Assembly (NCBI RefSeq): GCF_030698175.1
Contig: NZ_JAUYNT010000017.1
Span: 171,710 to 235,709 of the forward strand
DNA: 64,000 nucleotides
Reading direction: 5' to 3'
DNA from: Pseudomonas sp.
Lineage (GTDB): Bacteria; Pseudomonadota; Gammaproteobacteria; Pseudomonadales; Pseudomonadaceae
Part shown: in pieces, positions 52,550 to 60,998 of the stretch
How the letters are laid out: each line of letters opens with the position of its first letter
How positions within the stretch are numbered: position 1 is the first letter of the stretch
Position numbers and translations under genes: made by a program
The notes under the pieces: model-generated
Seen by the model: the letters and a program-made list of their open reading frames with translations, nothing else
Told to the model about the DNA's origin: nothing
Databases searched by the model: none

Positions 52550-52623
52550 TGGAGCGGGTGGCGGGAATCGAACCCGCGTAATCAGCTTGGGAAGCTGGAG
52601 TAATACCATTATACGACACCCGC
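52550..52623 (-). tRNA. tRNA-Gly (anticodon CCC)
   Basis: The minus strand folds as a 74-nt tRNA with encoded CCA: acceptor GCGGGTG/CACCCGC, T-arm with GGTTCGATTCC, and anticodon loop TTCCCAA flanked by CAGC/GCTG. Reading 34-36 gives CCC, decoding GGG glycine codons. Confidence 0.93.
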
Positions 52624-52778
52624 TCAGGCGCCAGCTTTATACCCTAGTTGCTTGGCTAATTGAAGCCTTAGGCTTACAAACATTCGAGCGCACTGCTGCA
52701 AATGGCTCAGTTAACTACCTTGGTGACTATTCGAAAGTCAAGGCTGCCGGGGCTTGTGGCGGGTTTTTGGCGGGTTAG

Positions 52779-53471
52779 TCAAAACAGTGCAATTTCAGCC
52801 AAGGTTAAGGCGCGGTATTGGCCGGGCGCCAGTTGTGGGTCGAGGGGCAGGCCGGCAATGCGTTCGCGGTGCAGGCGGATAACCTTGTTGTGGAAGTGAC
52901 CAAACATGCGCTTGACCTGGTGATAACGGCCTTCATGCAGTGACAGCCGCGCGCTGTGACTGCCGATCAGCTCAAGCTCGGCCGGCAAGGTGGTCAGGTC
53001 TTCGTACTGAAAGTACAGCCCGTGGGCGAAGGCTTGGGCGTATTCGGGGCCGATGGGTTGCTCAGTCTCAATCCAGTAGACCTTGGCCAGCAGGCTGGTT
53101 GGCTGCGTCACGCGGCGCGACCAGAGGCCATCGTTGCTGATCAGCAGCAGGCCGCTGGTGTTGAGGTCCAGGCGTCCGGCCAGGTGCAGATCATCTTTGT
53201 CAGGCTCATCCAGCAGGTCGAGCACGGTTGGGTGTTCCGGGTGCTGGGTGGCGCTGACGTAGCCCGGCGGCTTGTGCAGCATAAAGTAGCGCGCCGGCTT
53301 GCCGGCTTGCAGCAACTGTTCGGCTGCTTCGATGCGGTTGAACTCGCGCACCGGGTGCTGGCCATCGCGAATCACCTGGGCGTCGACGCGCACCTCACCG
53401 GCGGCCAGCAGGCGTTGTACCTGTGGGCGATTGAGGCTGGGCAGGTTGCACAAAAAGCGATCAAGGCGCAC
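52779..53471 (-). CDS. RsuA/RluE-family 16S-type pseudouridine synthase
   Basis: A 230-residue enzyme that makes pseudouridine in rRNA. An N-terminal S4 RNA-binding domain (VRLDRFLCNLPSLNRPQVQRLL) precedes the catalytic domain with Asp in GRLDLNTSGLLL, followed by KVYWIET and EGRYHQVKRMF. The GTG at 53471 is preferred because RsuA homologues start with MRLDKF; a GTG at 53528 would add 19 residues overlapping the CWC gene. It starts 3 bp after that gene's stop, implying coupling. Confidence 0.9.
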   Translation of the reverse strand: MRLDRFLCNLPSLNRPQVQRLLAAGEVRVDAQVIRDGQHPVREFNRIEAAEQLLQAGKPARYFMLHKPPGYVSATQHPEHPTVLDLLDEPDKDDLHLAGRLDLNTSGLLLISNDGLWSRRVTQPTSLLAKVYWIETEQPIGPEYAQAFAHGLYFQYEDLTTLPAELELIGSHSARLSLHEGRYHQVKRMFGHFHNKVIRLHRERIAGLPLDPQLAPGQYRALTLAEIALF

Positions 53472-53473
53472 GG

Positions 53474-53689
53474 CTAGCTCGTCGGGGCCAGGGTTGCCGG
53501 CGCAAGGTTTTCTGCGCAGCGTGGGCACAGGCAGGCAACCCCGCGTTGGGCGGCGGGCAGGGCGTCGATTACTGCGGGGTCAATCGTCAGGCTGAAACAC
53601 CAGCAGGGCTGGTCGGCGGTTTGCGGGTCGGTCAGGGCGCAGCAATTCGACTGTCCGCAGGCGGGGCACTGTTGGGCGCTATCGGTCAT
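53474..53689 (-). CDS. cysteine-rich CWC family protein
   Basis: A 71-residue protein with CPACGQSNCCAL, CWCFSL and CLCPRCAEN motifs: at least eight cysteines arranged to bind zinc, as in the CWC family (PF14375). The function is unknown. The ATG overlaps the diguanylate cyclase stop (ATGA) and its own stop is 3 bp from the pseudouridine synthase start, so three genes are coupled. Confidence 0.85.
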   Translation of the reverse strand: MTDSAQQCPACGQSNCCALTDPQTADQPCWCFSLTIDPAVIDALPAAQRGVACLCPRCAENLAPATLAPTS

Positions 53690-55167
53690 AGCGGCTGGCC
53701 GGCATCCACGCACAAGCGATTGCGCCCTGACTCCTTGGCCCGATACAGCGCGCGGTCGGCGCGACCAATCAGACTGTCGAGGGAATCCTCTTGGCGCAGT
53801 TCGGTCAGCCCGAGGCTGATGTTGGCGTGCAAGTTGACCCCGGCAAAAGGGTGGCGATTGAGTTCGGTTTGCGCGCGGATTTTTTCCGCCAGCAGCTGGG
53901 CGGTGGCGTTGTCGGTGTCCTTGAGCAAGACGATGAACTCTTCACCGCCCCAGCGGCAGATGATGTCGCTCTGGCGCATGCTGGCCCTGAGGTGGCGGGC
54001 AAAGCTGCGCAGCACTGCATCGCCGGCTAGGTGACCGTAGGTATCGTTAAGATTTTTGAAGTGATCGATGTCGATCAGCAGCGCATTCAGCGGGCTGTTA
54101 TTGCGCTTGGCCTCTTGCAGGGCCTGGCTGGCGAGCAGGTCGAAACCGCGTCGATTGGGCAGTTCGGTCAGCACGTCGGTGGTGGCCAGCGCGACGATCC
54201 GCTGTTGATAGCGGCGCATGGCGATGCTGACCAGGGTCAGCACTATGGCGCTGATCATCAAGCTGATCAGCAGGTTCAAGTAGAGGGTTGTACGGATGCT
54301 GCTGAGGGCGTCGCTCTCGTTTTCGTCGACAAATAAATAGGCGTTCAGTTCGGGAATAAAACGCACATTAAGGTAGTGGCCGCTGCCTTGCAGTTGGTAT
54401 TCGAAATTGCCGTCCTGGGGTTTTGGCAGCTGTGCCAGCAGGTCGTGCATGCCGGGCACGTCGCGCAGTGACTGCCCCACGGTGCTGCCAAGCGGACCGC
54501 CTTTGGCGCCGGTCAAGGTCAGGCGGCCGTTGCTGTCGACGAAATAAATACTGCGTTGATAGCGTTGTTGGTAGTCGTCGATCAGTTTCACGACGGCGTC
54601 TACGGCCAGGCCCACGCCCGTAACACCAACAAAGTTATGGGCGTAATCAAAGACTTTGTAGTTGATAAAGAAGGTCATGCGGTCGGCGTTGGCCATGTCG
54701 ATATCGACATTGATCTTGTACGGCTCGGTCATGTTGCGGGTTTGCGCGTACCAGGAGTCGCGCGGCAGATTTTCATCGATCTGTTTCAGTACGCCCTTGG
54801 CTTGGTAGTAGGTGCGACTTTTTTCCGAGACGAAGAAGGCGGTAACCGCGCCGTAATTGTTCATGATCTCTTGCAGGTAGCGGGTCATTTGCGCCGGGTC
54901 TTGTTCGCCGGCGGCCAGCCAGTCCAGCACAAAGGTATCGCGGGCCATCATCGAGGAGATCAGCACCGGGCGGACCAAGTCTTTTTGGATCTCCGAATAG
55001 ACATTGTCCGAGGTAAGCGGCAGCGCCGTGTCGATGATGCTGCTGCGTAACGAGGCGCGCGAGGTGTAGTAACTGACCAGCGAGGTGCTGACAAATCCGC
55101 CGATCAACAGCATGACCAGCAGTAACAGCAGTGAGACTTGGGTGGCTCGGGGCTGGCGTAACGTCAT
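53686..55167 (-). CDS. membrane diguanylate cyclase with Cache-type sensor
   Basis: A 493-residue inner-membrane c-di-GMP synthase. TM1 is near 10-32. A periplasmic double-Cache-like sensor covers about 40-295 (DTFVLDWLAAGEQ, NNYGAVTAFFVSEKSRTYY, GVTGVGLAVDAVVKLIDDY). TM2 is near 300-322. The catalytic GGEEF is at 407-411, with an I-site RQSD at the right spacing. No HAMP domain is evident, resembling Cache-GGDEF proteins of Pseudomonas. The 55167 start gives a proper N-terminal anchor. It leads the CWC-pseudouridine synthase set. Confidence 0.92.
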   Translation of the reverse strand: MTLRQPRATQVSLLLLLVMLLIGGFVSTSLVSYYTSRASLRSSIIDTALPLTSDNVYSEIQKDLVRPVLISSMMARDTFVLDWLAAGEQDPAQMTRYLQEIMNNYGAVTAFFVSEKSRTYYQAKGVLKQIDENLPRDSWYAQTRNMTEPYKINVDIDMANADRMTFFINYKVFDYAHNFVGVTGVGLAVDAVVKLIDDYQQRYQRSIYFVDSNGRLTLTGAKGGPLGSTVGQSLRDVPGMHDLLAQLPKPQDGNFEYQLQGSGHYLNVRFIPELNAYLFVDENESDALSSIRTTLYLNLLISLMISAIVLTLVSIAMRRYQQRIVALATTDVLTELPNRRGFDLLASQALQEAKRNNSPLNALLIDIDHFKNLNDTYGHLAGDAVLRSFARHLRASMRQSDIICRWGGEEFIVLLKDTDNATAQLLAEKIRAQTELNRHPFAGVNLHANISLGLTELRQEDSLDSLIGRADRALYRAKESGRNRLCVDAGQPL

Positions 55168-55377
55168 GCTGGAATCCGTAAAAGAGGGCCTAAGCCTATG
55201 GCTATATGCTAGCAGCGCGGGGCTGTGGGCGTCACTGCGGCTTTCGTCGGCCTGAGCTGATGGCGGCTTGATGGATTGGCTGAATGTCGCGGCTGCGTTT
55301 TGACTGGCTTGTATTGGCATTCAGCGCGCCATAATATTGCTGGACCTGCTTGCCGTGCTTCTATTGGAGAGCCTTTA

Positions 55378-57036
55378 ATGAAACTGGGCAAAGTTCTATT
55401 GATTGGTGTGGCGGTACTGGCGCTCCTGGCCGCCGGCACCTATGCCGCGCGCAAAACCATCTTGCTGCATGCCCTGGGGTTGATGACCGATCTGCAGCAT
55501 CCGCGGCAAGCCAATCACCCAGTGCCCTGGCAGGCCGGGCCTGGCACTGCGCCGACCGGTCCGCGCCCACCGAATGTGGTGGTGATCATGGCCGATGATC
55601 TGGGCTTCAATGATGTCAGCACCTTTGGCGGCGGTTTGACGGCCCAGGGTGTGCCGACTCCCAATATTGATGCCATCAGCCAGGCTGGCGTGCGTTTCGA
55701 TCAGGGTTACGCCAGCGCCGCAGTCTGCTCACCCTCGCGGGCGGCGCTGCTGACCGGGCGCTACGCCTCGCGCTTTGGTTTTGAGTTCACCCCCACCCCA
55801 GGTGCCATGGCCAAGGTGGCGCCGATGCTGGAGCTGGGGGGCGAGCGGCTGCGCGAGGTGATTACTCACCCCGAGGTGACGGATCGAATCGCCTCCTTCA
55901 ATGAGCTGGGCGTGCCGGCCAGCGAGATCACCCTGGCAGAAATGCTTAAAACCCGCGGCTATCACACAGTGCATCTGGGTAAATGGCACCTGGGTGGTAC
56001 CCCCGAGATGCGTCCGAACAACCAAGGCTTTGACGAAAGCCTGTACATGGAAAGCGGTCTGTACCTGCCGGAAGATGATCCCAATGTGGTCAACGCCAAA
56101 ATCGGCTTTGACCCTATTGATGCCTTCCTCTGGCCGAATATGCGTTTTGCCGTCAGTTATAACGAGGGACGCTGGTTTGAGCCGCGCAACTATTTAACCG
56201 ACTACCTGACCGATGAGGCGGTGACGGTGATTCAGCAAAATCGTCATCAGCCGTTCTTTATTTACCTGGCCCACTGGGGCGTGCACACGCCGATGCAAGC
56301 CGCCAAGGCCGATTACGACGCCCTGAGCAGTATTGCCGATCACACCGAGCGGGTGCATGCCGCCATGGTTCGGGCGCTTGACCGCAGCGTGGGCAAAGTG
56401 TTGCAGGCGCTGCGCGATGAGGGCCTAGAAGATAACACCATTGTCATTTTTACCAGCGATAACGGCGGTCCCGGCTATGTGGGTTTGCCGCAGCTAAACA
56501 AACCGTTTCGCGGCTGGAAGCTGACCCAGTTTGAGGGCGGGCTGCGGGTGCCTTTTGTCGCCCAATGGCCGGGACATATTGCGCCCGGTAGTCGCTATCT
56601 GGCACCAGTGACCAGTCGCGATATTTTGCCGACAGTGGTGGCCGCCGCTGGCGGGCAATTGCCCACGGATCGGCCGCTGGATGGGGTTAACTTACTGCCC
56701 TATTTAGCCACCGCTGCGCCGCTGCAGCCGCCACGCAACTTGTTCTGGCGCGACGGCAGTTATCAAGCGGTGCGCGCCGGCGACTGGAAGTTGCAGCAGG
56801 CGGCGCGGCCGGACAAGGTCTGGCTCTACAACCTGCAAGACGACCCTACCGAGCAGCACAACCTGGCCACAGCCCAACCGGCGAAAGTCGTCGAATTGCA
56901 GGCGCTGCTGGCGGCCCACAATGCGCAAATGCAGCCACCGGCCTGGCCATCGTTTATCGAGATGCCGGTGATGGTCGACAAGACCCTGGCCCAGCCCGAG
57001 GCTGCTGAAGACGAGTATGTGTACTGGCAGAATTAA
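55378..57036 (+). CDS. Cys-type sulfatase (arylsulfatase family)
   Basis: A 552-residue exported or anchored sulfatase with an N-terminal signal (LLIGVAVLALLAAGTYA). The metal site begins with VVVIMADDLGFND. The formylglycine motif is CSPSRAALLTGR with Cys117 as the residue to be converted, so it is a Cys-type enzyme open to FGE- or anSME-type maturation. HLGKWHLGG and TSDNGG complete the active site. It hydrolyses sulfate esters in the periplasm. The start follows GGAGAGCC. A TetR gene opposes it 3 bp downstream. Confidence 0.93.
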   Translation: MKLGKVLLIGVAVLALLAAGTYAARKTILLHALGLMTDLQHPRQANHPVPWQAGPGTAPTGPRPPNVVVIMADDLGFNDVSTFGGGLTAQGVPTPNIDAISQAGVRFDQGYASAAVCSPSRAALLTGRYASRFGFEFTPTPGAMAKVAPMLELGGERLREVITHPEVTDRIASFNELGVPASEITLAEMLKTRGYHTVHLGKWHLGGTPEMRPNNQGFDESLYMESGLYLPEDDPNVVNAKIGFDPIDAFLWPNMRFAVSYNEGRWFEPRNYLTDYLTDEAVTVIQQNRHQPFFIYLAHWGVHTPMQAAKADYDALSSIADHTERVHAAMVRALDRSVGKVLQALRDEGLEDNTIVIFTSDNGGPGYVGLPQLNKPFRGWKLTQFEGGLRVPFVAQWPGHIAPGSRYLAPVTSRDILPTVVAAAGGQLPTDRPLDGVNLLPYLATAAPLQPPRNLFWRDGSYQAVRAGDWKLQQAARPDKVWLYNLQDDPTEQHNLATAQPAKVVELQALLAAHNAQMQPPAWPSFIEMPVMVDKTLAQPEAAEDEYVYWQN

Positions 57037-57039
57037 CAA

Positions 57040-57666
57040 TTACAGATCGCGTCCTGCCTTAGTTGCCTGACAGGCGCCGGCCAAGGTCAGGGCGCTAAAG
57101 CGCATCACCTGTTTGGCCGCCGCTACGTCGAGTTGTTGTTCGCGCCTAAGCCTGCGCCAGGCGCTGAAGCTCAGCAGCAGGTTCAGCGCATCAAACAGCA
57201 GTGGTTGCTGCGCCAGCGCCGGCGGTAGCGCTTGCAGCAGCATCGCCCCTTGCTGCTGGACAAAGTGGGTTTGGTTGTCGGCCAAGAATGGCGAGTTATG
57301 CAGGTGCAGTTGCAGCGCCAGCTGGAACGGCAAAATCGCTTCAAATACTGCGGCGCGGCGCTCAACAATTTCTTCCAGGCGGCCCTGCCAGTCGCAGGCA
57401 CTAAAGGGCTTGTCGAACAGTGGAACTATCATCCCACGCAGCTCGACGGCGATCTCGCGATACAGGGTTTCCATATCGTCAAAATGCCGGAACACCGTGC
57501 GCAAGCCGACCTCGGCGCGGCTGGCGACTTGTTCGGCGGTGGGTGCCATAGCACCTTCACGCACCAGTTCGATAAAGGCTGAGACTATTTTGCTGCGGCT
57601 GGCGGCGGTTCGTGCGCGGCGGCCGTCGGCGATGGCGGGCGGATCGTTCGGCGTTTGGCGAGGCAC
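57040..57666 (-). CDS. TetR-family transcriptional regulator
   Basis: A 208-residue repressor. The N-terminal HTH is ASRSKIVSAFIELVREGAMA followed by PTAEQVASRAEVGLRTVFRHF. The C-terminal ligand domain is all-helical and not assignable. It is divergent from the MBL hydrolase gene at 57886 and converges on the sulfatase, so the MBL gene and its followers are the likely regulon. Confidence 0.9.
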   Translation of the reverse strand: MPRQTPNDPPAIADGRRARTAASRSKIVSAFIELVREGAMAPTAEQVASRAEVGLRTVFRHFDDMETLYREIAVELRGMIVPLFDKPFSACDWQGRLEEIVERRAAVFEAILPFQLALQLHLHNSPFLADNQTHFVQQQGAMLLQALPPALAQQPLLFDALNLLLSFSAWRRLRREQQLDVAAAKQVMRFSALTLAGACQATKAGRDL

Positions 57667-57783
57667 GGCACAATTTCCTTGGGTAGCTATCTACGGCTGC
57701 AGCACATTGCGCGACTAAGCCTGGGCTTGGCTTATTGGCTGATATTCAGCGGCCATTATAAGCAACGCTTGGGCGGTTGATAG

Positions 57784-57819
57784 TTGACATATTGGCATGC
57801 TGCGTGTCAAAACTATAGT
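57784..57819 (+). promoter_or_regulatory. TTGACA-N15-TGTCAA inverted repeat upstream of MBL gene
   Basis: TTGACA (57784-57789) and TGTCAA (57805-57810) form an inverted repeat, followed by a -10-like TATAGT (57814-57819). The symmetry and location about 75-100 bp before the start suit a TetR operator overlapping a promoter. The TTGACA-to-TATAGT distance of 24 bp is too long for a standard sigma-70 pair. Confidence 0.4.
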
Positions 57820-57885
57820 CGAAGTTTCACACTATGCAGGCCGAGTAAATTAGGGCTGCCTTAAGGTCGTGGTCCGGGGGCTAAT

Positions 57886-58962
57886 GTGCTAATTCGTCGT
57901 CGTTGGTGGCTGTTGTTGCTCTTGGCTGGCGCCAGTGCACTGGCCTATGCCTATCGCGGACCGTTGCTCCTGCAGATTATCCAGCGAGTCGCCGATCAGC
58001 GCCTGGCCGAGCAGCCACTGGCCGCCTTGCCGGACGGTTTGCATGTGGGCCTGTGCGGCGCCGGCAGTCCGTTTCCCGATGAGCAGCGCGGCAGTCCCTG
58101 CACCTTGGTGATCGCAGGCAAACAGCTGTTTGTGATTGATGCCGGCACCACGGCGGCGGCCAACATCAACCGCATGCACTTCAGTCCGGGGCAGATCGAT
58201 GCGCTGTTTCTGACTCACTTTCACTCCGATCATATTGGCGGTCTTGGCGAGCTGATGCTGCAGCGTTGGGGCACGGCGGCGCGCACCGAGCCCTTGCCGA
58301 TTTATGGGCCCATTGGGGTCAAGGCGGTGGTCGACGGTTTTACCCAGGCCTACCGCCAGGACCAGGGCTATCGGATCGCGCACCACGGTACGGCGGTGAT
58401 GCCGTCCAGTGGTTTTGCCGGTCAGGCCATTACCTTCGCCGCCATCGGTGCGGATAAGCGGGTGGTGCTGATCGATCAGCCAGACCTGCAAATAGTCGCC
58501 TTCAGCGTTGAACATTCGCCGGTGGAACCCTCGGTGGGTTACCGCATTCGCTACAAGGACCGCACTCTGGTGATCAGTGGTGACACGCGCAAATCGGCGG
58601 CGGTGCAGCGCGAGGCGCAAGGGGTCGATTTGTTGCTGCACGAAGGCCTGGCGCCACAATTGACCGCCGTGTTGCAACGCAGCGCCGCCAAGGCGGGACG
58701 GACGAATCTGGCCAAGGTGTTCGTCGATATTGTCGACTACCACACCACCCCCGAGCAGGCCGCACAGATTGCCAGGGACGCTGGCGTGGGCATGCTGTTG
58801 TTTAATCATATAGTCCCGGCACTGCCGTTACCGGGCATGCAAAGCCTGTTTTTGGGTGAGGCGCCGACGATCTTTAGCGGCGCCATCAAGGTGGGTATCG
58901 ATGGCGATTTTGTCAGTCTGCCGGCTGGCTCGAAAGCCATCGAATTAAGCTCGCGGATGTAA
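57886..58962 (+). CDS. exported metallo-beta-lactamase-fold hydrolase
   Basis: A 358-residue protein with an N-terminal membrane anchor (RRRWWLLLLLAGASALAYAY). The MBL domain resembles the RNase Z/arylsulfatase subgroup: HFHSDH (residues 111-116), SVEHSP, VISGDTRKS and a C-terminal NHIVPAL give the zinc ligands. The export signal argues against tRNA processing and for a periplasmic esterase or sulfatase-like role. The start is GTG with GGGGG before it; a nearby ATG is out of frame. It is the first gene after the TetR-controlled promoter. Confidence 0.83.
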   Translation: MLIRRRWWLLLLLAGASALAYAYRGPLLLQIIQRVADQRLAEQPLAALPDGLHVGLCGAGSPFPDEQRGSPCTLVIAGKQLFVIDAGTTAAANINRMHFSPGQIDALFLTHFHSDHIGGLGELMLQRWGTAARTEPLPIYGPIGVKAVVDGFTQAYRQDQGYRIAHHGTAVMPSSGFAGQAITFAAIGADKRVVLIDQPDLQIVAFSVEHSPVEPSVGYRIRYKDRTLVISGDTRKSAAVQREAQGVDLLLHEGLAPQLTAVLQRSAAKAGRTNLAKVFVDIVDYHTTPEQAAQIARDAGVGMLLFNHIVPALPLPGMQSLFLGEAPTIFSGAIKVGIDGDFVSLPAGSKAIELSSRM

Positions 58963-58992
58963 CTCAGGCCTACGGCCATATGTTTTGGAGTC

Positions 58993-59400
58993 ATGCTGAT
59001 GTCCCTGATCACCGCCATAGATCCCACTCGCGCGAGCCTTGCGCAATTCGCTGCTGAGCTACCGGCCGACACTCCGGTGGTGATGCTTAATTTACTGCGC
59101 TTTAACCCGCAGGCCAGCGACCAGTCGGGCCGCACCGGGCGCGAGGCCTATGCCGAGTATTCGCGCTTGATCATGCCGTTACTGGCGGCAGTCGGTGGTC
59201 AGCCGATTTGGTTGGGGCGTGCCCAGTGCGCGCTGATCGCCCCAGCGGGAGAAAGTTGGGACGAGGTGTTGTTGGTCAAGTATCCGCATCAACAGGCGTT
59301 TTTGCAGATGATCGGCTCGCCTGAGTACCAGGCCATTGTTCACCACCGCAGCGCCGCCTTGCTCGATTCGCGGCTGATCGCCACCCTGGAGGGGGCATAG
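58993..59400 (+). CDS. DUF1330 family protein
   Basis: A 135-residue soluble protein of the dimeric alpha-beta barrel type. VVMLNLLRFNPQAS and GREAYAEYSRLIMPLLAAVGG plus VLLVKYPHQQAFLQMIGSPEY are DUF1330 traits. The function is unknown; related domains can be monooxygenase-like. GGAG lies 5 bp before the ATG. It is 30 bp after the MBL gene, and its stop overlaps a GTG that opens the 27-residue frame. Confidence 0.87.
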   Translation: MLMSLITAIDPTRASLAQFAAELPADTPVVMLNLLRFNPQASDQSGRTGREAYAEYSRLIMPLLAAVGGQPIWLGRAQCALIAPAGESWDEVLLVKYPHQQAFLQMIGSPEYQAIVHHRSAALLDSRLIATLEGA

Positions 59401-59483
59401 TGTCCTGGCGATTATTACTGCTGGTTTTGGCCCTGCTTGGCGCTGGGCTTTATTGGCGTCGATCAACACGGAGCAAAGCATGA
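59400..59483 (+). CDS. 27-residue membrane microprotein, coupled at both ends
   Basis: A GTG at 59400 overlaps the DUF1330 stop (TAGTG) and has a strong GGAGGGGG ribosome site. The frame encodes MSWRLLLLVLALLGAGLYWR then RSTRSKA: one hydrophobic helix followed by a basic tail, so the C-terminus would face the cytoplasm. Its TGA overlaps the next ATG (ATGA). Overlaps on both sides are strong evidence for translation. The function is unknown, perhaps a stabiliser for neighbouring products. Confidence 0.65.
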   Translation: MSWRLLLLVLALLGAGLYWRRSTRSKA

Positions 59484-60778
59484 AGGTGCTCATCGGCAGG
59501 GGCTTCACCCAACTCATCACCAGCCGCCGCTTGCGGGCCGGCCAACGCTGGTTGGCCGCACTGCCACGGGTGCTGCTGGGCAGTGCGGCGCAGCTGGAGT
59601 ATTGCCATCAGCTCGATGACCCTTACAGCCATTTGCTGCTGCAGTTGTTGTCGCCCTTGCTGCGTCAATACCGGGTGCAACTGACCGTGCATCTGGTGCC
59701 GCCACCGACGACGGCGGCTGCGCCCGAGCCGACGCGTTTGCGAGATTGGTCACGCCGCGATGCCGCGCAATTGGCCCGGCAGCTGGGTCTGGAGTTTAGC
59801 GCCGACGCCATTCAGGCCAATGCCGAACAGCTGCGGCTGGCCAATCAGGCCGCGTTGGCGGTGCTGGGGCGCAGTGATGCGCTGGAGCAGCTGCTGCAGA
59901 TCAGCCGCGCGCTCTGGTCGGGCGACTGCACGGCCCTGCAATTACGCGCCGCCAGCGTGAGCCCGGCGGAGCTTGAGCTGGCCTTGAGCAGCGCGGCGGC
60001 GCGGCGGCGCAAGCTGGGGCATTACCTGGGCGCCACGCTGTTTTTTGAGGGTGAAAGTTATTGGGGCGTTGATCGCCTGCGTTATTTAGAGCAGCGCCTG
60101 CGCGGCGCCGGTTTGGCGCGTGGCACCCTGACCTGGCTGGCGCCGTTGCCGCGGGTCGAATGCCGGGCCAAGCCGACCAGCTCGGCGCAGCCACAGTTGT
60201 ATTTTTATTGCTCGTTTCGCAGCCCCTATACCTACTTGGCGGTGGCGCGAGTGCGGCAATTGGCGGAGCACTATGGTGCGCAGTTGCAGCTGCGGTTTGT
60301 CTTGCCGATGGCCATGCGCGGCTTGCCGGTACCGCTGGAGAAGCGCCTGTATATAGTTCGCGACAGCAAGCGTGAGGCCGAGCAGCTGGGCCTGCGCTTT
60401 GGCGATATCGCCGACCCGCTCGGTGCGCCCACCGAGCGTGGCCTGGCGGTGCTGCATCAGGCGATTGGCTTGGGCAAGGGCGGCGAGTTTGCCGAGTCTT
60501 TTTTGCAGGGGGTATTTGCCGATGGCATCGACGCCGGCAGCGATGCGGGCCTGCAGCTGTTGGCCAGTCGCGCCGGGTTGGATGCCGAGGTGGTGGCCAC
60601 GGCCTTGGCGGATCAATCGTGGCGGGCGGTGGCTGAGGCTAATCGACAAGAGTTGTTCAGCCTTGGGCTATGGGGCGTGCCGTCATTTCGGGTCGATAAC
60701 TGTCCTGTGCAGTGGGGTCAGGATCGCCTCTGGTTGATCGAGCGTGATTTGATCGTCGCGACTGCGGCCCGTGATTGA
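59480..60778 (+). CDS. tandem DsbA-fold protein (2-hydroxychromene-2-carboxylate isomerase-like)
   Basis: A 432-residue protein holding two copies of a DsbA/GST-kappa fold. The second (about 235-430) is well conserved: LYFYCSFRSPYTYLAVARVR with the Ser-Pro-Tyr site used by HCCA isomerases in place of CxxC, and GLWGVPSFRV as the cis-Pro loop. The first (about 35-220) is a diverged copy (LEYCHQLDDPYSHLLLQLLS). It probably uses glutathione. The ATG at 59480 overlaps the microprotein stop. The substrate is unknown. Confidence 0.8.
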   Translation: MKVLIGRGFTQLITSRRLRAGQRWLAALPRVLLGSAAQLEYCHQLDDPYSHLLLQLLSPLLRQYRVQLTVHLVPPPTTAAAPEPTRLRDWSRRDAAQLARQLGLEFSADAIQANAEQLRLANQAALAVLGRSDALEQLLQISRALWSGDCTALQLRAASVSPAELELALSSAAARRRKLGHYLGATLFFEGESYWGVDRLRYLEQRLRGAGLARGTLTWLAPLPRVECRAKPTSSAQPQLYFYCSFRSPYTYLAVARVRQLAEHYGAQLQLRFVLPMAMRGLPVPLEKRLYIVRDSKREAEQLGLRFGDIADPLGAPTERGLAVLHQAIGLGKGGEFAESFLQGVFADGIDAGSDAGLQLLASRAGLDAEVVATALADQSWRAVAEANRQELFSLGLWGVPSFRVDNCPVQWGQDRLWLIERDLIVATAARD

Positions 60779-60998
60779 AATAAGAGGTCAGCATGGCGTG
60801 CAACATCCTTCAGGCACGTTGCCGCTTTGATCAATTATCTGTTGTTTGGCGCAGCTGTCAGGGGCTGGCCAAATCGCTAAGCTGGCGTGTTGAAATTGCT
60901 GCACCGTCCTGGGCATTTGGCCTGGGGTGTACTGAAGAAAACAATAATAGAGCGAGCCCAGTTCGCTTCCCTTTGCTTGTGTGTTCTAAGGATTTGCT

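Noticed and set aside
52624..52778. Integration site or prophage end beside tRNA-Gly.
   Set aside because: No repeated tRNA 3' segment, integrase or phage gene is seen on either side within the window.
57886..58962. RNase Z (tRNA 3' processing).
   Set aside because: The sequence resembles that MBL branch, but an N-terminal membrane anchor places it outside the cytoplasm.
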